In this document: piece after piece, positions 51,582 to 59,318 of the stretch
Numbering within the stretch: the stretch's first letter is position 1
Layout of the letters: every line of letters starts with the position of its first letter
DNA from: Pseudoalteromonas xiamenensis
Lineage (GTDB): Bacteria > Pseudomonadota > Gammaproteobacteria > Enterobacterales > Alteromonadaceae
Direction: 5' to 3'
Assembly (NCBI RefSeq): GCF_030994125.1
Contig: NZ_CP099917.1
Location: forward strand, 806,001 to 870,000
DNA: 64,000 nucleotides
Translations under genes and position numbers: made by a program
The notes under the pieces: model-generated
What the model was told of the DNA's origin: nothing
Database searches by the model: none
Seen by the model: only the letters and a program-made list of their open reading frames with translations

Positions 51582-51622
51582 GTATGATCTTGTTTTTAAA
51601 AAATATATAAAAAAAAATTCAC

Positions 51623-53656
51623 CTACAAAGGGATCGATAGAAGCTCAGAACTATCTCCCGAATCACTACGCAAAACCACTTTCATTTCTTTTTTCAAAAC
51701 ACTGAATTTCGGTTTTACCAATTGGTAGCTGAATTGAGTTTTCGTCAGCTCTGGTTGTTCAACATTCGACAGATCAAGTTGAAAAAAGGACACGTCAACT
51801 AAATCGTGTTCTGACCAAATAACACTATTTCCAATGACATCCCAAAACGTGTTTCCAGAAAGTATTGCAACTCTATTTAGGTTTTCGAGGTTGTTATCAG
51901 CTAAATTAAGAAGGTACATTTCTCCGCTTTCTTTTACAACGACCAACCTATTCCCCATTGTTCGAACATACTTGAAATTATCTAATAGCTTGATATTTTC
52001 GCCGCTTCCCACTTTATGGCGTACTAACTCCCAGTTATTTTCGCCTTTCGTGGTGAAGTAAACGTATTCACCATTATTGGACAAAGTTGCATCACCAACA
52101 TATATGTCACTCGAAGTAATACGCTCAATACTTGAGTTTTCGTAATCTAAATATACAAGTTGGTTGCCTTCTAAAAATAGAAAAATGGGCTCAGCTCCAC
52201 TTCCCATTAAGCCTGTCAATTGCGAATCGGATGCATAGAGTGGCTTCGAATGATTTCCTTGCAAATCAACTTTATTAATTTCGTTCACATTATCCCGTTC
52301 GATAATCACAATACGCGCATCGTCTGCGTTTGAATCAAACATTTGTATTGTGTCGTCTTCAAGTTTCAGAATCCGTGTAGTTTCGAAATTAGATACTGGC
52401 AATTCACGCTCGTAATAGAGCGCTTCGGATTTTTTTCTTCCAATTGCGATAACTGAATTGTTTAACTGATCATAGGTAAAGATGCCTAATTTTTCGTCCG
52501 CGACAACAAGCTCAGAGCTTGCGTTTATTAAGTGGAGTTTATGCAGACCTAAACTGGAGGAATAGATAATCTCGTTCTCATTTACCCATTGCACGTCAAA
52601 TACAGCGTCGTCTAATACTTTCCCGAATACTCTCTTATTATTTCTTCTATCAAGAACTCGGATATCATATCGATTCTGAAAACTATCAAAACGAACAACA
52701 GCAATTTTTTCAGCACTTGGCGACACAGCTACTTGTAAGTCGTTTAGCTCTTTATTAGGGCTGAAGGTAACCGGACTTACTTCTTTTGTCGTGGTATCGT
52801 ATCGATTTAACACGATTGGTTCAGATGGGAACTTAGTGCCTGTAAAATACAACGCATTATCCTTTTCCACATTAACGAGGTCGCTAATCAAGTAGTAATC
52901 CCGCAATAGAACGTCGACTTTCTGGTCTTCGATTGAAACAGAATTGAGTGAACTATTCCCTTCTATTAGATCGATAAAATACAGTTTTTTTTCGTCATTC
53001 GAAAACGACAGACTGATTGGAAAGTGAGCGTCACTTGAAATTGGTACAGTGTTTATACCGTCACTAGCATAAAATATCTGATACCCATCTTTTTGAGACA
53101 GACTACCTGCATAAGCAAGTTTCCCCGTGCGACTTTTGGCGATTGCTACTTTGTCGCCAGGTAATGATTGGATAATCTGAATATCTTCTGGTTTTTCAAC
53201 AAATATTAGTACGCTAACCGTCCCCAAAAATAGAATTATGGCGATTGCACAAGCGACTATGACTTTAGCGTGTATGTAAGATACTTTAGATAATCTCTGT
53301 TTCGCAGTTTCATGTGTATGTTCATTTAAAGCCTCAATGTGTACCGGTATTTCTTCGTCCACGAAATTTACATGACAAACAAGCTTGTATCCGCGCTTGG
53401 GTGTTGATCGAATAAACCTAGGTTCTTTAGGGTTGTCACTTAATACTTGCCTTAACTTACTAATACAACGTCTAACTGCTGCGTCACATACAAGAGTTCC
53501 ATTCCATAGATTGTCATGTAGTTCACTCACAGAAACATATCTATCTTTGTTGTCAAACAAGTATAAAAGTACAGCAAACACTTTTGGTTCTAGACCGACA
53601 TTTTGCTCATTTACTACTATGTGCATTTCTTCCTTGCACACAAAAATAGTTTCCAT
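51623..53656 (-). CDS. membrane-bound ToxR/CadC-type transcriptional regulator with beta-propeller sensor
   Basis: 677 residues. An OmpR/PhoB-type winged helix-turn-helix lies at about 5-95 (EPKVFAVLLYLFDN, VCDAAVRRCISKLRQVL, FIRSTPKRGYKLV); a transmembrane helix at about 130-153; then a large periplasmic part (about 160-677) of repeated beta-strand units like the TolB/WD40 propeller (DKVAIAKSRTGKLAYAGSLS, SFSNDEKKLYFIDLIEG, LSNNGEYVYFTTKGENNWEL). This is the CadC design, in which a periplasmic signal acts on DNA through the membrane. GAGAGGG precedes the ATG. It is divergent from the RiPP-like locus, with inverted motif copies between them, so it is the probable cluster regulator; the signal is unknown. 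Confidence 0.85.
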   Translation of the reverse strand: METIFVCKEEMHIVVNEQNVGLEPKVFAVLLYLFDNKDRYVSVSELHDNLWNGTLVCDAAVRRCISKLRQVLSDNPKEPRFIRSTPKRGYKLVCHVNFVDEEIPVHIEALNEHTHETAKQRLSKVSYIHAKVIVACAIAIILFLGTVSVLIFVEKPEDIQIIQSLPGDKVAIAKSRTGKLAYAGSLSQKDGYQIFYASDGINTVPISSDAHFPISLSFSNDEKKLYFIDLIEGNSSLNSVSIEDQKVDVLLRDYYLISDLVNVEKDNALYFTGTKFPSEPIVLNRYDTTTKEVSPVTFSPNKELNDLQVAVSPSAEKIAVVRFDSFQNRYDIRVLDRRNNKRVFGKVLDDAVFDVQWVNENEIIYSSSLGLHKLHLINASSELVVADEKLGIFTYDQLNNSVIAIGRKKSEALYYERELPVSNFETTRILKLEDDTIQMFDSNADDARIVIIERDNVNEINKVDLQGNHSKPLYASDSQLTGLMGSGAEPIFLFLEGNQLVYLDYENSSIERITSSDIYVGDATLSNNGEYVYFTTKGENNWELVRHKVGSGENIKLLDNFKYVRTMGNRLVVVKESGEMYLLNLADNNLENLNRVAILSGNTFWDVIGNSVIWSEHDLVDVSFFQLDLSNVEQPELTKTQFSYQLVKPKFSVLKKEMKVVLRSDSGDSSELLSIPL

Positions 53657-53733
53657 ATTGCCCTCTCACGACCTGATTTATTGCCAAAAAAAACACTAAT
53701 TCTATAAAAAACAGATACGTACATTTTGGTTAC

Positions 53734-53771
53734 GCAAATTTTACAATTTGCTTATTCCATGCAGATTGTAA
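53734..53771. promoter_or_regulatory. three copies of a GCAAATTGTA-like motif between regulator and peptide locus
   Basis: GCAAATTTTA (53734-53743, plus), GCAAATTGTA (minus strand, 53742-53751) and GCAGATTGTAA (53761-53771, plus). The first two form an 18-base palindrome, GCAAATT-TTAC-AATTTGC. Position in the divergent promoter region fits an operator for the neighbouring regulator. Confidence 0.5.
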
Positions 53772-53781
53772 GGTTTTTATA

Positions 53782-53809
53782 TTGACTAGTGCAAGCAAGT
53801 AAATACTGA
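53782..53809 (+). promoter_or_regulatory. candidate promoter of the peptide locus
   Basis: TTGACT (53782-53787) and TACTGA (53804-53809), 16 bases apart, 30 bases before the first peptide gene. The -35 is good, the -10 poor, as expected for an activator-dependent promoter just downstream of the triple motif. Confidence 0.4.
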
Positions 53810-53838
53810 TTTTTAAGAAAAATGTTGGAGTTTGAGAA

Positions 53839-54036
53839 ATGAAAAAATTGGACGTTCTAAAGAACAAACTCAGCAAAAATGAGATTCAACTCCCAAACTC
53901 ACAGCCTGGGCAATTAACAAATATAACAAAACACTTACATTCATGTGATTCCTGTAATAACCAAGGCGGATGTGACCAGAAAAGTGAAACTTCCGCCGAA
54001 AACATGGCTTTAGTGTCTCCATTGCGAATTCTGTAG
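53839..54036 (+). CDS. Cys-rich small peptide, putative RiPP precursor (type 1)
   Basis: 65 residues from ATG 53839 with GGAG upstream. It begins MKKLDVLKNKLSKNEIQL, a charged helical stretch like the leaders of the five peptides that follow, then a Cys cluster HSCDSCNNQGGCDQK (CxxCxxxxxC). There is no signal peptide. The rest (SETSAENMALVSPLRIL) differs from the other peptides. As first gene of the locus it may be a second class of substrate for the radical SAM enzymes or a regulatory peptide. A hairpin begins inside its stop codon. Confidence 0.6.
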   Translation: MKKLDVLKNKLSKNEIQLPNSQPGQLTNITKHLHSCDSCNNQGGCDQKSETSAENMALVSPLRIL

Positions 54037-54062
54037 ATGCGGCCGTTCACCCCCGCTTCTAC
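54033..54062 (+). terminator. hairpin between the first peptide gene and the tandem precursors
   Basis: GTAGATGCGG (54033-54042) pairs with CCGCTTCTAC (54053-54062), one mismatch in ten, loop of ten bases. It overlaps the stop codon of the first peptide gene. No T tract, so an mRNA processing or stabilising element is as likely as an attenuator. Confidence 0.45.
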
Positions 54063-54101
54063 GGTCTTAACATTAGGGTGAGCACATTTAAGGAAAAAAT
54101 T

Positions 54102-54242
54102 ATGAAAAACATGAATAACTTAAAAAATCTAGTAAAGAAAAACAACGTTAAAGCTTCAGATAATGTACTGCAAATTATGCGTACTCAGGGCTGTTCAAGC
54201 TGCTGCAGTATGATGGATGGCGGTAACGTCAAACAACAGTAA
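54102..54242 (+). CDS. RiPP precursor-like peptide, tandem copy 1
   Basis: 46 residues, ATG 54102 behind AAGGAAAAAA. Leader MKNMNNLKNLVKKNNVKASD, then NVLQIMRTQ and the Cys motif GCSSCCSMMDGGNVKQQ with Cys31, Cys34 and Cys35. There is no signal peptide, so export would depend on the downstream ABC systems. The motif, the leader-like helix and the radical SAM neighbours make it a likely modified-peptide precursor. It is the most divergent of the five copies at the N-terminus. Confidence 0.8.
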   Translation: MKNMNNLKNLVKKNNVKASDNVLQIMRTQGCSSCCSMMDGGNVKQQ

Positions 54243-54254
54243 CAAGGATTTGCG

Positions 54255-54395
54255 ATGAAACTTGAAACCCTAAAAGCACAAGTAAAGGCACAAAATATGA
54301 AGTCTTCAGACCGTGCTTTGGAAATCATGCGCACTCAAGGCTGCTCAAGTTGTTGCAGCATGGGTGACGGCGGTAACTCTAAAGAAATGAAGTGA
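54255..54395 (+). CDS. RiPP precursor-like peptide, tandem copy 2
   Basis: 46 residues, 12 bases after copy 1, with AAGGATT upstream of the ATG. Leader MKLETLKAQVKAQNMKSSD, then RALEIMRTQ and the core GCSSCCSMGDGGNSKEMK (Cys30, Cys33, Cys34). It shares the RTQ junction with copy 1, whereas copies 3-5 have RVQ, so copies 1 and 2 form one sub-group. Confidence 0.8.
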   Translation: MKLETLKAQVKAQNMKSSDRALEIMRTQGCSSCCSMGDGGNSKEMK

Positions 54396-54402
54396 GAACT
54401 AC

Positions 54403-54543
54403 ATGAACATTGAAAAACTAAAAGAACTTTCTAAAGCCAAAAACCTGTCTGCATCAAAACAAGTGTTAGACATCATGCGTGTACAGGGTTGTTCAAGCTG
54501 CTGCAGCTTGAGTAGCGGTGGCAACGCCAAAGAAATGAAGTAA
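54403..54543 (+). CDS. RiPP precursor-like peptide, tandem copy 3
   Basis: 46 residues, only seven bases after copy 2. Leader MNIEKLKELSKAKNLSASK, then QVLDIMRVQ and GCSSCCSLSSGGNAKEMK (Cys30, Cys33, Cys34). Its C-terminus KEMK equals that of copy 2, its leader that of copies 4 and 5, so it looks like an intermediate or recombinant copy. Confidence 0.8.
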   Translation: MNIEKLKELSKAKNLSASKQVLDIMRVQGCSSCCSLSSGGNAKEMK

Positions 54544-54624
54544 TCCACACGGTAGGTATTCAGTCCTTTTGGCATAGGTAGTTTGCACACCGATGCAATC
54601 ACGAAACATAAAGAGATAAACAAA

Positions 54625-54762
54625 ATGAATATTGAAAAACTTAAAAAGTTATCACAAACCAAGAACATGGCAGCGTCAAAGCAAGTTCTTGAAATTATGC
54701 GAGTTCAAGGCTGCTCTAGCTGTTGTAGTTTGAGCAGCGGTGGAAACGCGAAAGCGCAATAA
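54625..54762 (+). CDS. RiPP precursor-like peptide, tandem copy 4
   Basis: 45 residues after an 81-base gap. Leader MNIEKLKKLSQTKNMAASK, then QVLEIMRVQ and GCSSCCSLSSGGNAKAQ (Cys30, Cys33, Cys34). Nearly identical to copy 5 through the leader, a sign of recent duplication. Confidence 0.8.
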   Translation: MNIEKLKKLSQTKNMAASKQVLEIMRVQGCSSCCSLSSGGNAKAQ

Positions 54763-54789
54763 GATTTGGGCTAACTAAATCGACTTGAA

Positions 54790-54844
54790 AAAGTCACTTG
54801 ACCCGGAATGTTGATATTGCAAAAGGATTTGCTTCAGTGACTTT
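54790..54844 (+). repeat. inverted repeat between precursor copies 4 and 5
   Basis: AAAGTCACT (54790-54798) and AGTGACTTT (54836-54844) are perfect complements 37 bases apart. It may form an mRNA hairpin in the 112-base spacer. Confidence 0.4.
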
Positions 54845-54874
54845 GTAATATTTGAACAACAAGAGAGTAATGCG

Positions 54875-55015
54875 ATGAATATCGAGAAGCTAAAAAAACT
54901 ATCACAAGCAAAAAATATGGCAGCATCTAAGCAAGTACTTGAAATCATGCGAGTACAAGGGTGCTCAAGCTGCTGCAGCTTAAGTGATGGTGGAAATCCA
55001 AAGCAGCAGCGTTAA
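54875..55015 (+). CDS. RiPP precursor-like peptide, tandem copy 5
   Basis: 46 residues. Leader MNIEKLKKLSQAKNMAASK, then QVLEIMRVQ and GCSSCCSLSDGGNPKQQR (Cys30, Cys33, Cys34). Across all five copies the invariant parts are the IMR-x-QGCSSCCS block, GGN and a basic residue shortly after; the residues between CCS and GGN vary (MMD, MGD, LSS, LSS, LSD). The GG lies after the cysteines, so a double-glycine leader cut would discard them and is unlikely. Confidence 0.8.
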   Translation: MNIEKLKKLSQAKNMAASKQVLEIMRVQGCSSCCSLSDGGNPKQQR

Positions 55016-55035
55016 TTGCTACTTAAATCTTCATC

Positions 55036-55060
55036 GATCTACCGGCTATGTCGGTAGATC
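55036..55060 (+). terminator. hairpin between the precursors and the first radical SAM gene
   Basis: GATCTACCG (55036-55044) and CGGTAGATC (55052-55060), a perfect 9-bp stem with a 7-base loop. No T tract, so partial termination or 3'-end stabilisation of an abundant precursor mRNA is likely. Confidence 0.5.
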
Positions 55061-55105
55061 TCTTCGCGACGTGTTAAACATTAATAACTATAAAAAGGTG
55101 TACTC

Positions 55106-56506
55106 ATGGTACAGGCGCTAAAGAAAGACATTCTGCTTTCTTCCCAAGAAGAAGAAGGAATTGTTTACCTTGAAAGACAACTTCCAGACAGTTCAAAAGT
55201 TCAAATAAAAATTCATCCGTTGCAAGCTTTTATCATGACACTTTTTGATGGTACACGAGAGACTGATGAAGCAATTCATGTACTCTCTGAAGTCATGGAA
55301 TTAGGGTTGGAAGAAGCCAAAGATATCGTCAATAAAGTATTAGATAGATACAGCCTTTTTTTCAGTGAATTAGAGAAAACGTCAATAGCTTATACTTCTC
55401 ATAATCCAGGTGACTTTATTTTTAAAGGTGATGACTCCATCATTTTAAGTAGTCGAGAAGATGCTCCTAGTGCCATGATTTGGGTCGTGACCGAAGATTG
55501 CAACCGCAAATGTAAGTATTGCTATAAAGATGCAAAATACATTGAAAACGGCTTCGCTACTGACATTAAATTTCCATATAGTCGCGTTGTAAAAGTAATA
55601 GATGAAGCAGCTCTGATAGGTGTCAATCGTCTGATATTTACAGGTGGAGAACCACTGCTCAGGCCTGACCTTCCCGAAATTATTACACATACCATTGAAC
55701 AGAACATCGTTCCTGTCGTTATTACCAAATATCGTATAGAAGGCGAGTTGATGGAACGCCTGTCCGCAAGTGGCCTTGAAGATATACACATCAGTCTCGA
55801 TTCGATTGATCCCGAAGACGTACTTGAATTAGTAGGCGTAGAAAATGCACTTGAAGATATGTTGGTGTCAATTCGCGAATGCGTGAAACATGGAATAAAA
55901 GTAATTCTCCGTCCAGTGATGACCGCTATCAATGTTGAAAAACTAGAAAAAACAATTGATACAACTTACCAAATGGGTGTACGTCACTTCATCATTGACG
56001 TCTACGGACAAACTTGTGGCCGTCACGAGCCAAAATTTTTACTAACGAAAGAACACGAAATTAAACTCATGTCTGATGTAGAAATTTTACGTAAACGCTA
56101 TCCCCGCGCCATTTTCTCTTTCAATTTCGAGCAAAAAACAGACAAAGGGACTAAAGGCTGTATGGAGGGTCTGAGGGGGATTACCGTTCAACCAGACGGA
56201 ACGGCTGTCAAATGTGAGCACATTGCACCTGGCCCACACAACACATTTGGAAATCTGAACGAGAGTGGATTGTTGGACATTTGGATTTCTGAAAAAACCA
56301 AAGAAATCGTTATTCCAAGTCGTAAATTCTTCAAAGGTACAGCATGCTACAAATGCGATTTGTTTAGAGATTGTAATTACGTTCGTGGACGTTGCACTGT
56401 TTCAGCTAAAAGTAAATTCGGCACAATCCACGCGCCTGATGTGTATTGTCCAATAGGTGAATTTAAACGTTCGAATCATATCGATGTAAAAATCGTTTCA
56501 GCATAA
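55106..56506 (+). CDS. radical SAM/SPASM peptide-modifying enzyme 1 with PqqD-like domain
   Basis: 466 residues. The N-terminal 90 residues (VQIKIHPLQAFIMTLFDGTR) look like a PqqD-type RiPP recognition element that binds leader peptides. The radical SAM domain has Cys132, Cys136 and Cys139 (CNRKCKYC) for the 4Fe-4S cluster and FTGGEPLLR (178-186) for S-adenosylmethionine binding. The SPASM domain has Cys352, Cys370, Cys414, Cys417, Cys423, Cys430 and Cys448, a seven-cysteine set for auxiliary clusters. Enzymes of this layout make thioether or carbon-carbon cross-links in peptides (AlbA, PqqE, QhpD). Its place after the GCSSCC peptides makes them the expected substrates; the bond made is unknown. 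Confidence 0.9.
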   Translation: MVQALKKDILLSSQEEEGIVYLERQLPDSSKVQIKIHPLQAFIMTLFDGTRETDEAIHVLSEVMELGLEEAKDIVNKVLDRYSLFFSELEKTSIAYTSHNPGDFIFKGDDSIILSSREDAPSAMIWVVTEDCNRKCKYCYKDAKYIENGFATDIKFPYSRVVKVIDEAALIGVNRLIFTGGEPLLRPDLPEIITHTIEQNIVPVVITKYRIEGELMERLSASGLEDIHISLDSIDPEDVLELVGVENALEDMLVSIRECVKHGIKVILRPVMTAINVEKLEKTIDTTYQMGVRHFIIDVYGQTCGRHEPKFLLTKEHEIKLMSDVEILRKRYPRAIFSFNFEQKTDKGTKGCMEGLRGITVQPDGTAVKCEHIAPGPHNTFGNLNESGLLDIWISEKTKEIVIPSRKFFKGTACYKCDLFRDCNYVRGRCTVSAKSKFGTIHAPDVYCPIGEFKRSNHIDVKIVSA

Positions 56507-56516
56507 GGAGAACGTG

Positions 56517-57929
56517 ATGAAATATTTTGGCAAGCTTGCACATGTAGAACATAAGAATGGGCAATATTACTTACAGTACTTACCAACGATTCAAGGTGAA
56601 GTTGGACCTCGACTTCCTCTCCATCCTCTAGTCGTTTTCATACTAATTAAATTAGATGAACAGAAAACCGTCGCCGAGGTCGTATCAGAGCTCACGCAAT
56701 CATTTGATATTAGCAGCAATGACGCACAAGAAATCACTGACGATGTCGATGTCGTCTTTGAACGACATTTTTCAGAGCAAACACCTGATCCAGAACGTTT
56801 AAATGTCGATAAGCCAATGTTGATGTCAATGATTAATGAACTGAGAACACTCGGGGAATTTAAGACTCGGAACACTGTTTTCATAGGAAATCGCTCCCCG
56901 TTCCCGCTTACGTTACAGTGGCTGGTTACTGATTATTGTAATCGTAAGTGCGTTTACTGCTATCAAGGTGCACCACTAAGCAGTAAGGCCAGTGATTCGA
57001 TAGTTGACGAAAACGTCATCAAACGACTTATCCGAGAAGCCGCTCAGCTCGGTACAAAAGAAATTTTCTTAACAGGTGGAGAACCTCTGTTGCGAGAGGG
57101 TATTTACGACATCATCGTTTATGCTTTAGAGCAAGGTCTTACGCCGGATTTCGTTACTAAGCAATTCATCAATGAACACGATGCACAAAAAATGGCTAAA
57201 GCCGGCCTCAAAGATGCCTATCTTAGCATTGATAGCCTTGAAAAAGATTCGGCATCGGAACTTACCGGCATTGGTGGATTTGCTCGCAAAATATCTCAAT
57301 CGGTTCAAAATTTAGTCTCTGCAGGTATTCGTGTGCACGCAAAATCCTTGCTGACTTCGATAAACGCACATGCCTACAAAGAAACGCTAGAGCTTCTAGA
57401 AAGTCTGGGGGCTTCATCAATCACAATTGATACCTATTCGGACAATCTTCAAAGGCACGATGACAAACTAAGAGCATCAACTGATCAATTACAGGTAGTT
57501 CAATCAATCGTTGATGACTTCAAAGCAAGCAATCCAGATCTTACTGTTTATTATCGCTCAGATTTCAGTGTAAACGACCTAAATTACGATATTGATGGCT
57601 TTATCTGCCACAACGGCCGAACGCAATTATTGTTTTATCCAAATGGAGACATTTCTAAATGCGATAAAAAGTTGCCGGGTGGCGACATGATTGTGGGTAG
57701 TGTTTTAAATCAAAGTGTATTCGACGCATGGTACAGCGACAGCTTACTCGAATCTCTCGATCCACCTCGAGAAAAATACAAAGGTACGCCATGTTTCAGT
57801 TGTGATTACTTTGACACCTGTAACATTCGAGGACGTTGTTATTACGGAGCATATATGTCAACCGGAACACTTTATGGTCCACAAGAAGGTGCATGTAAAT
57901 TTATGGTAGGAGTTAAAAGTGTTTGCTAA
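56517..57929 (+). CDS. radical SAM/SPASM peptide-modifying enzyme 2 with PqqD-like domain
   Basis: 470 residues from ATG 56517, preceded by AAGGAG; a GTG three bases earlier is the alternative. The layout repeats enzyme 1: PqqD-like region to about 95 (LPLHPLVVFILIKLDEQ), cluster cysteines in CNRKCVYC (Cys141, Cys145, Cys148), FLTGGEPLLREG, and a C-terminal SPASM set with FICHNGRT, SKCDKK, CFSCDYFDTC, GRCYYG and EGACKF. It is a paralogue of enzyme 1 with clearly different sequence, so it probably makes another modification or acts on another site. Eleven bases of overlap link it with the next gene. Confidence 0.9.
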   Translation: MKYFGKLAHVEHKNGQYYLQYLPTIQGEVGPRLPLHPLVVFILIKLDEQKTVAEVVSELTQSFDISSNDAQEITDDVDVVFERHFSEQTPDPERLNVDKPMLMSMINELRTLGEFKTRNTVFIGNRSPFPLTLQWLVTDYCNRKCVYCYQGAPLSSKASDSIVDENVIKRLIREAAQLGTKEIFLTGGEPLLREGIYDIIVYALEQGLTPDFVTKQFINEHDAQKMAKAGLKDAYLSIDSLEKDSASELTGIGGFARKISQSVQNLVSAGIRVHAKSLLTSINAHAYKETLELLESLGASSITIDTYSDNLQRHDDKLRASTDQLQVVQSIVDDFKASNPDLTVYYRSDFSVNDLNYDIDGFICHNGRTQLLFYPNGDISKCDKKLPGGDMIVGSVLNQSVFDAWYSDSLLESLDPPREKYKGTPCFSCDYFDTCNIRGRCYYGAYMSTGTLYGPQEGACKFMVGVKSVC

Positions 57930-59310
57930 TTGTTATCCAAAATTAAAACCAAAATCGAGACTAACAAAAGAAACAAACCGTGTTGTATTGTACGAGGTAG
58001 ACCGTGGAGAGAAATTTTTATCTCTTCACCCTATTCATGCATTAGCACTTACACTTTGTGATGGAAGTTCGAGTTTCGAAGCTATTTCGACAGGATTATC
58101 TGAAGTTTTTGATTATTCTCCCTTACAAGCTAAGGAATTAGTCAGTGATTTATTGAAGCAAGCTTATGAGTTTATCGATCTAGGATCTGAGCCGTATTCT
58201 GAATTAAACGACCGCTACGATCCGTCAGAATTTGTTTATGAGCCTACAGAAGCAAAATGGACGAATAAACTAGAAGTACCTAATACTGTCGTCTGGATGA
58301 CGACAAATCGGTGTCCTGCAGATTGTGTATATTGCGTGATACCAACACTCAAAGCCAATGAGTTTGCCCCGAATGAACTTAACACCGAACAAGCGTTTCA
58401 CTTCCTAAAAGAATGTGTTGACCTTGGTGTAAAATATATCAACTTACACGGTGGTGATCCATTTCTCAGAAAAGACATGGTCGAAATTATCGAGTATTTA
58501 CTTTCAAATGATATTTTCGTCGATGTTTCAACGAAGATGCCACTGCGGGAATCGCTCATTGAGCGCCTAGCTAAAGCTGGATTAGATACCTTACAAGTTA
58601 GTGTAGACAGTAATTTGCCTAAGCTTGCTGACGAGATCGTGCGTGTTAAAAACTGGCTACCTAAAATCAATCAAACCATCGATCTTTGTCAAAAATACAA
58701 TTTAAAGGTTCGAGCGAATATCGTAGTCACAACAAAAAATATTAACGGCATTCCTTCGCTGCTGAATTATCTGATTAATCGGAAAAACATAAAAGATATT
58801 GGTATGTCGGCCTATTTACGCTCCGAGCATAAGCATGATGACTCATTGCTTATTACTCAAGAACAGCGTGAACGACTAATTCAACAAGTTAATGAAATAT
58901 CAGCTCAATATCCTGATGTCAAAATAGGTAATATTTCAGCAATCAGCGAACGTGATATCTCGCTTTCTATTCCTGGGTTTGGATCCTGTTCCGGAGGTAA
59001 AACTGCATTGGTTGTTGGCTCAGATGGTGAATGTGCAACCTGCGACAGAACCATGCCTTATTCGGAAGCCCGCATCGGAAATGTGAAAGAGTCATCGATA
59101 GCCGATATTTGGAACGGCAACGCTCTTGAATATTTACTCGACCCGCCGATGGAAGCTTACAAAGGAACATCTTGCTATGAATGTGACCACTTTCAGCAAT
59201 GCAATGTAAGACAACGATGCTTCTATCGCGCAAGGTTAATTAATGGAAAACTGTTTGCACCTGATTACCTTTGCGCAAAATTACCTGAGCCACCTATCGA
59301 AATGTTTTGA
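57919..59310 (+). CDS. radical SAM/SPASM peptide-modifying enzyme 3 with PqqD-like domain
   Basis: 463 residues from GTG 57919 behind TAGGAG, overlapping enzyme 2 by 11 bases. PqqD-like region to about 90 (LSLHPIHALALTLCDGSS). The cluster motif is CPADCVYC (Cys132, Cys136, Cys139). The usual GGEP is GGDP here (NLHGGDPFLRKDM). SPASM cysteines lie in GSCSGGKT, CATCDRT, CYECDHFQQC, RQRCFYR and DYLCA. The N-terminal CYPKL adds an extra Cys. It is the most divergent of the three. All three together suggest stepwise tailoring of the precursor set. Confidence 0.9.
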   Translation: MFANCYPKLKPKSRLTKETNRVVLYEVDRGEKFLSLHPIHALALTLCDGSSSFEAISTGLSEVFDYSPLQAKELVSDLLKQAYEFIDLGSEPYSELNDRYDPSEFVYEPTEAKWTNKLEVPNTVVWMTTNRCPADCVYCVIPTLKANEFAPNELNTEQAFHFLKECVDLGVKYINLHGGDPFLRKDMVEIIEYLLSNDIFVDVSTKMPLRESLIERLAKAGLDTLQVSVDSNLPKLADEIVRVKNWLPKINQTIDLCQKYNLKVRANIVVTTKNINGIPSLLNYLINRKNIKDIGMSAYLRSEHKHDDSLLITQEQRERLIQQVNEISAQYPDVKIGNISAISERDISLSIPGFGSCSGGKTALVVGSDGECATCDRTMPYSEARIGNVKESSIADIWNGNALEYLLDPPMEAYKGTSCYECDHFQQCNVRQRCFYRARLINGKLFAPDYLCAKLPEPPIEMF

Positions 59311-59318
59311 GGTAAGTA

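Noticed and set aside
54102..55015. CRISPR-like array suggested by repeated units of about 140 bases
   Set aside because: The repeats are whole peptide genes with diverging third positions and unequal spacing, not short identical repeats with spacers, and no cas gene is near.
54102..55015. Class II bacteriocins with double-glycine leaders
   Set aside because: The GG comes after the cysteine motif near the C-terminus, so cleavage there would leave six residues; no C39 peptidase domain is seen in the exporters.
53839..59310. Darobactin, lasso peptide or methanobactin cluster
   Set aside because: No W-x-W-x3-K/F core, no asparagine synthetase-like cyclase or lasso protease, and no MbnB/MbnC homologue; only SPASM radical SAM enzymes and ABC exporters are present.
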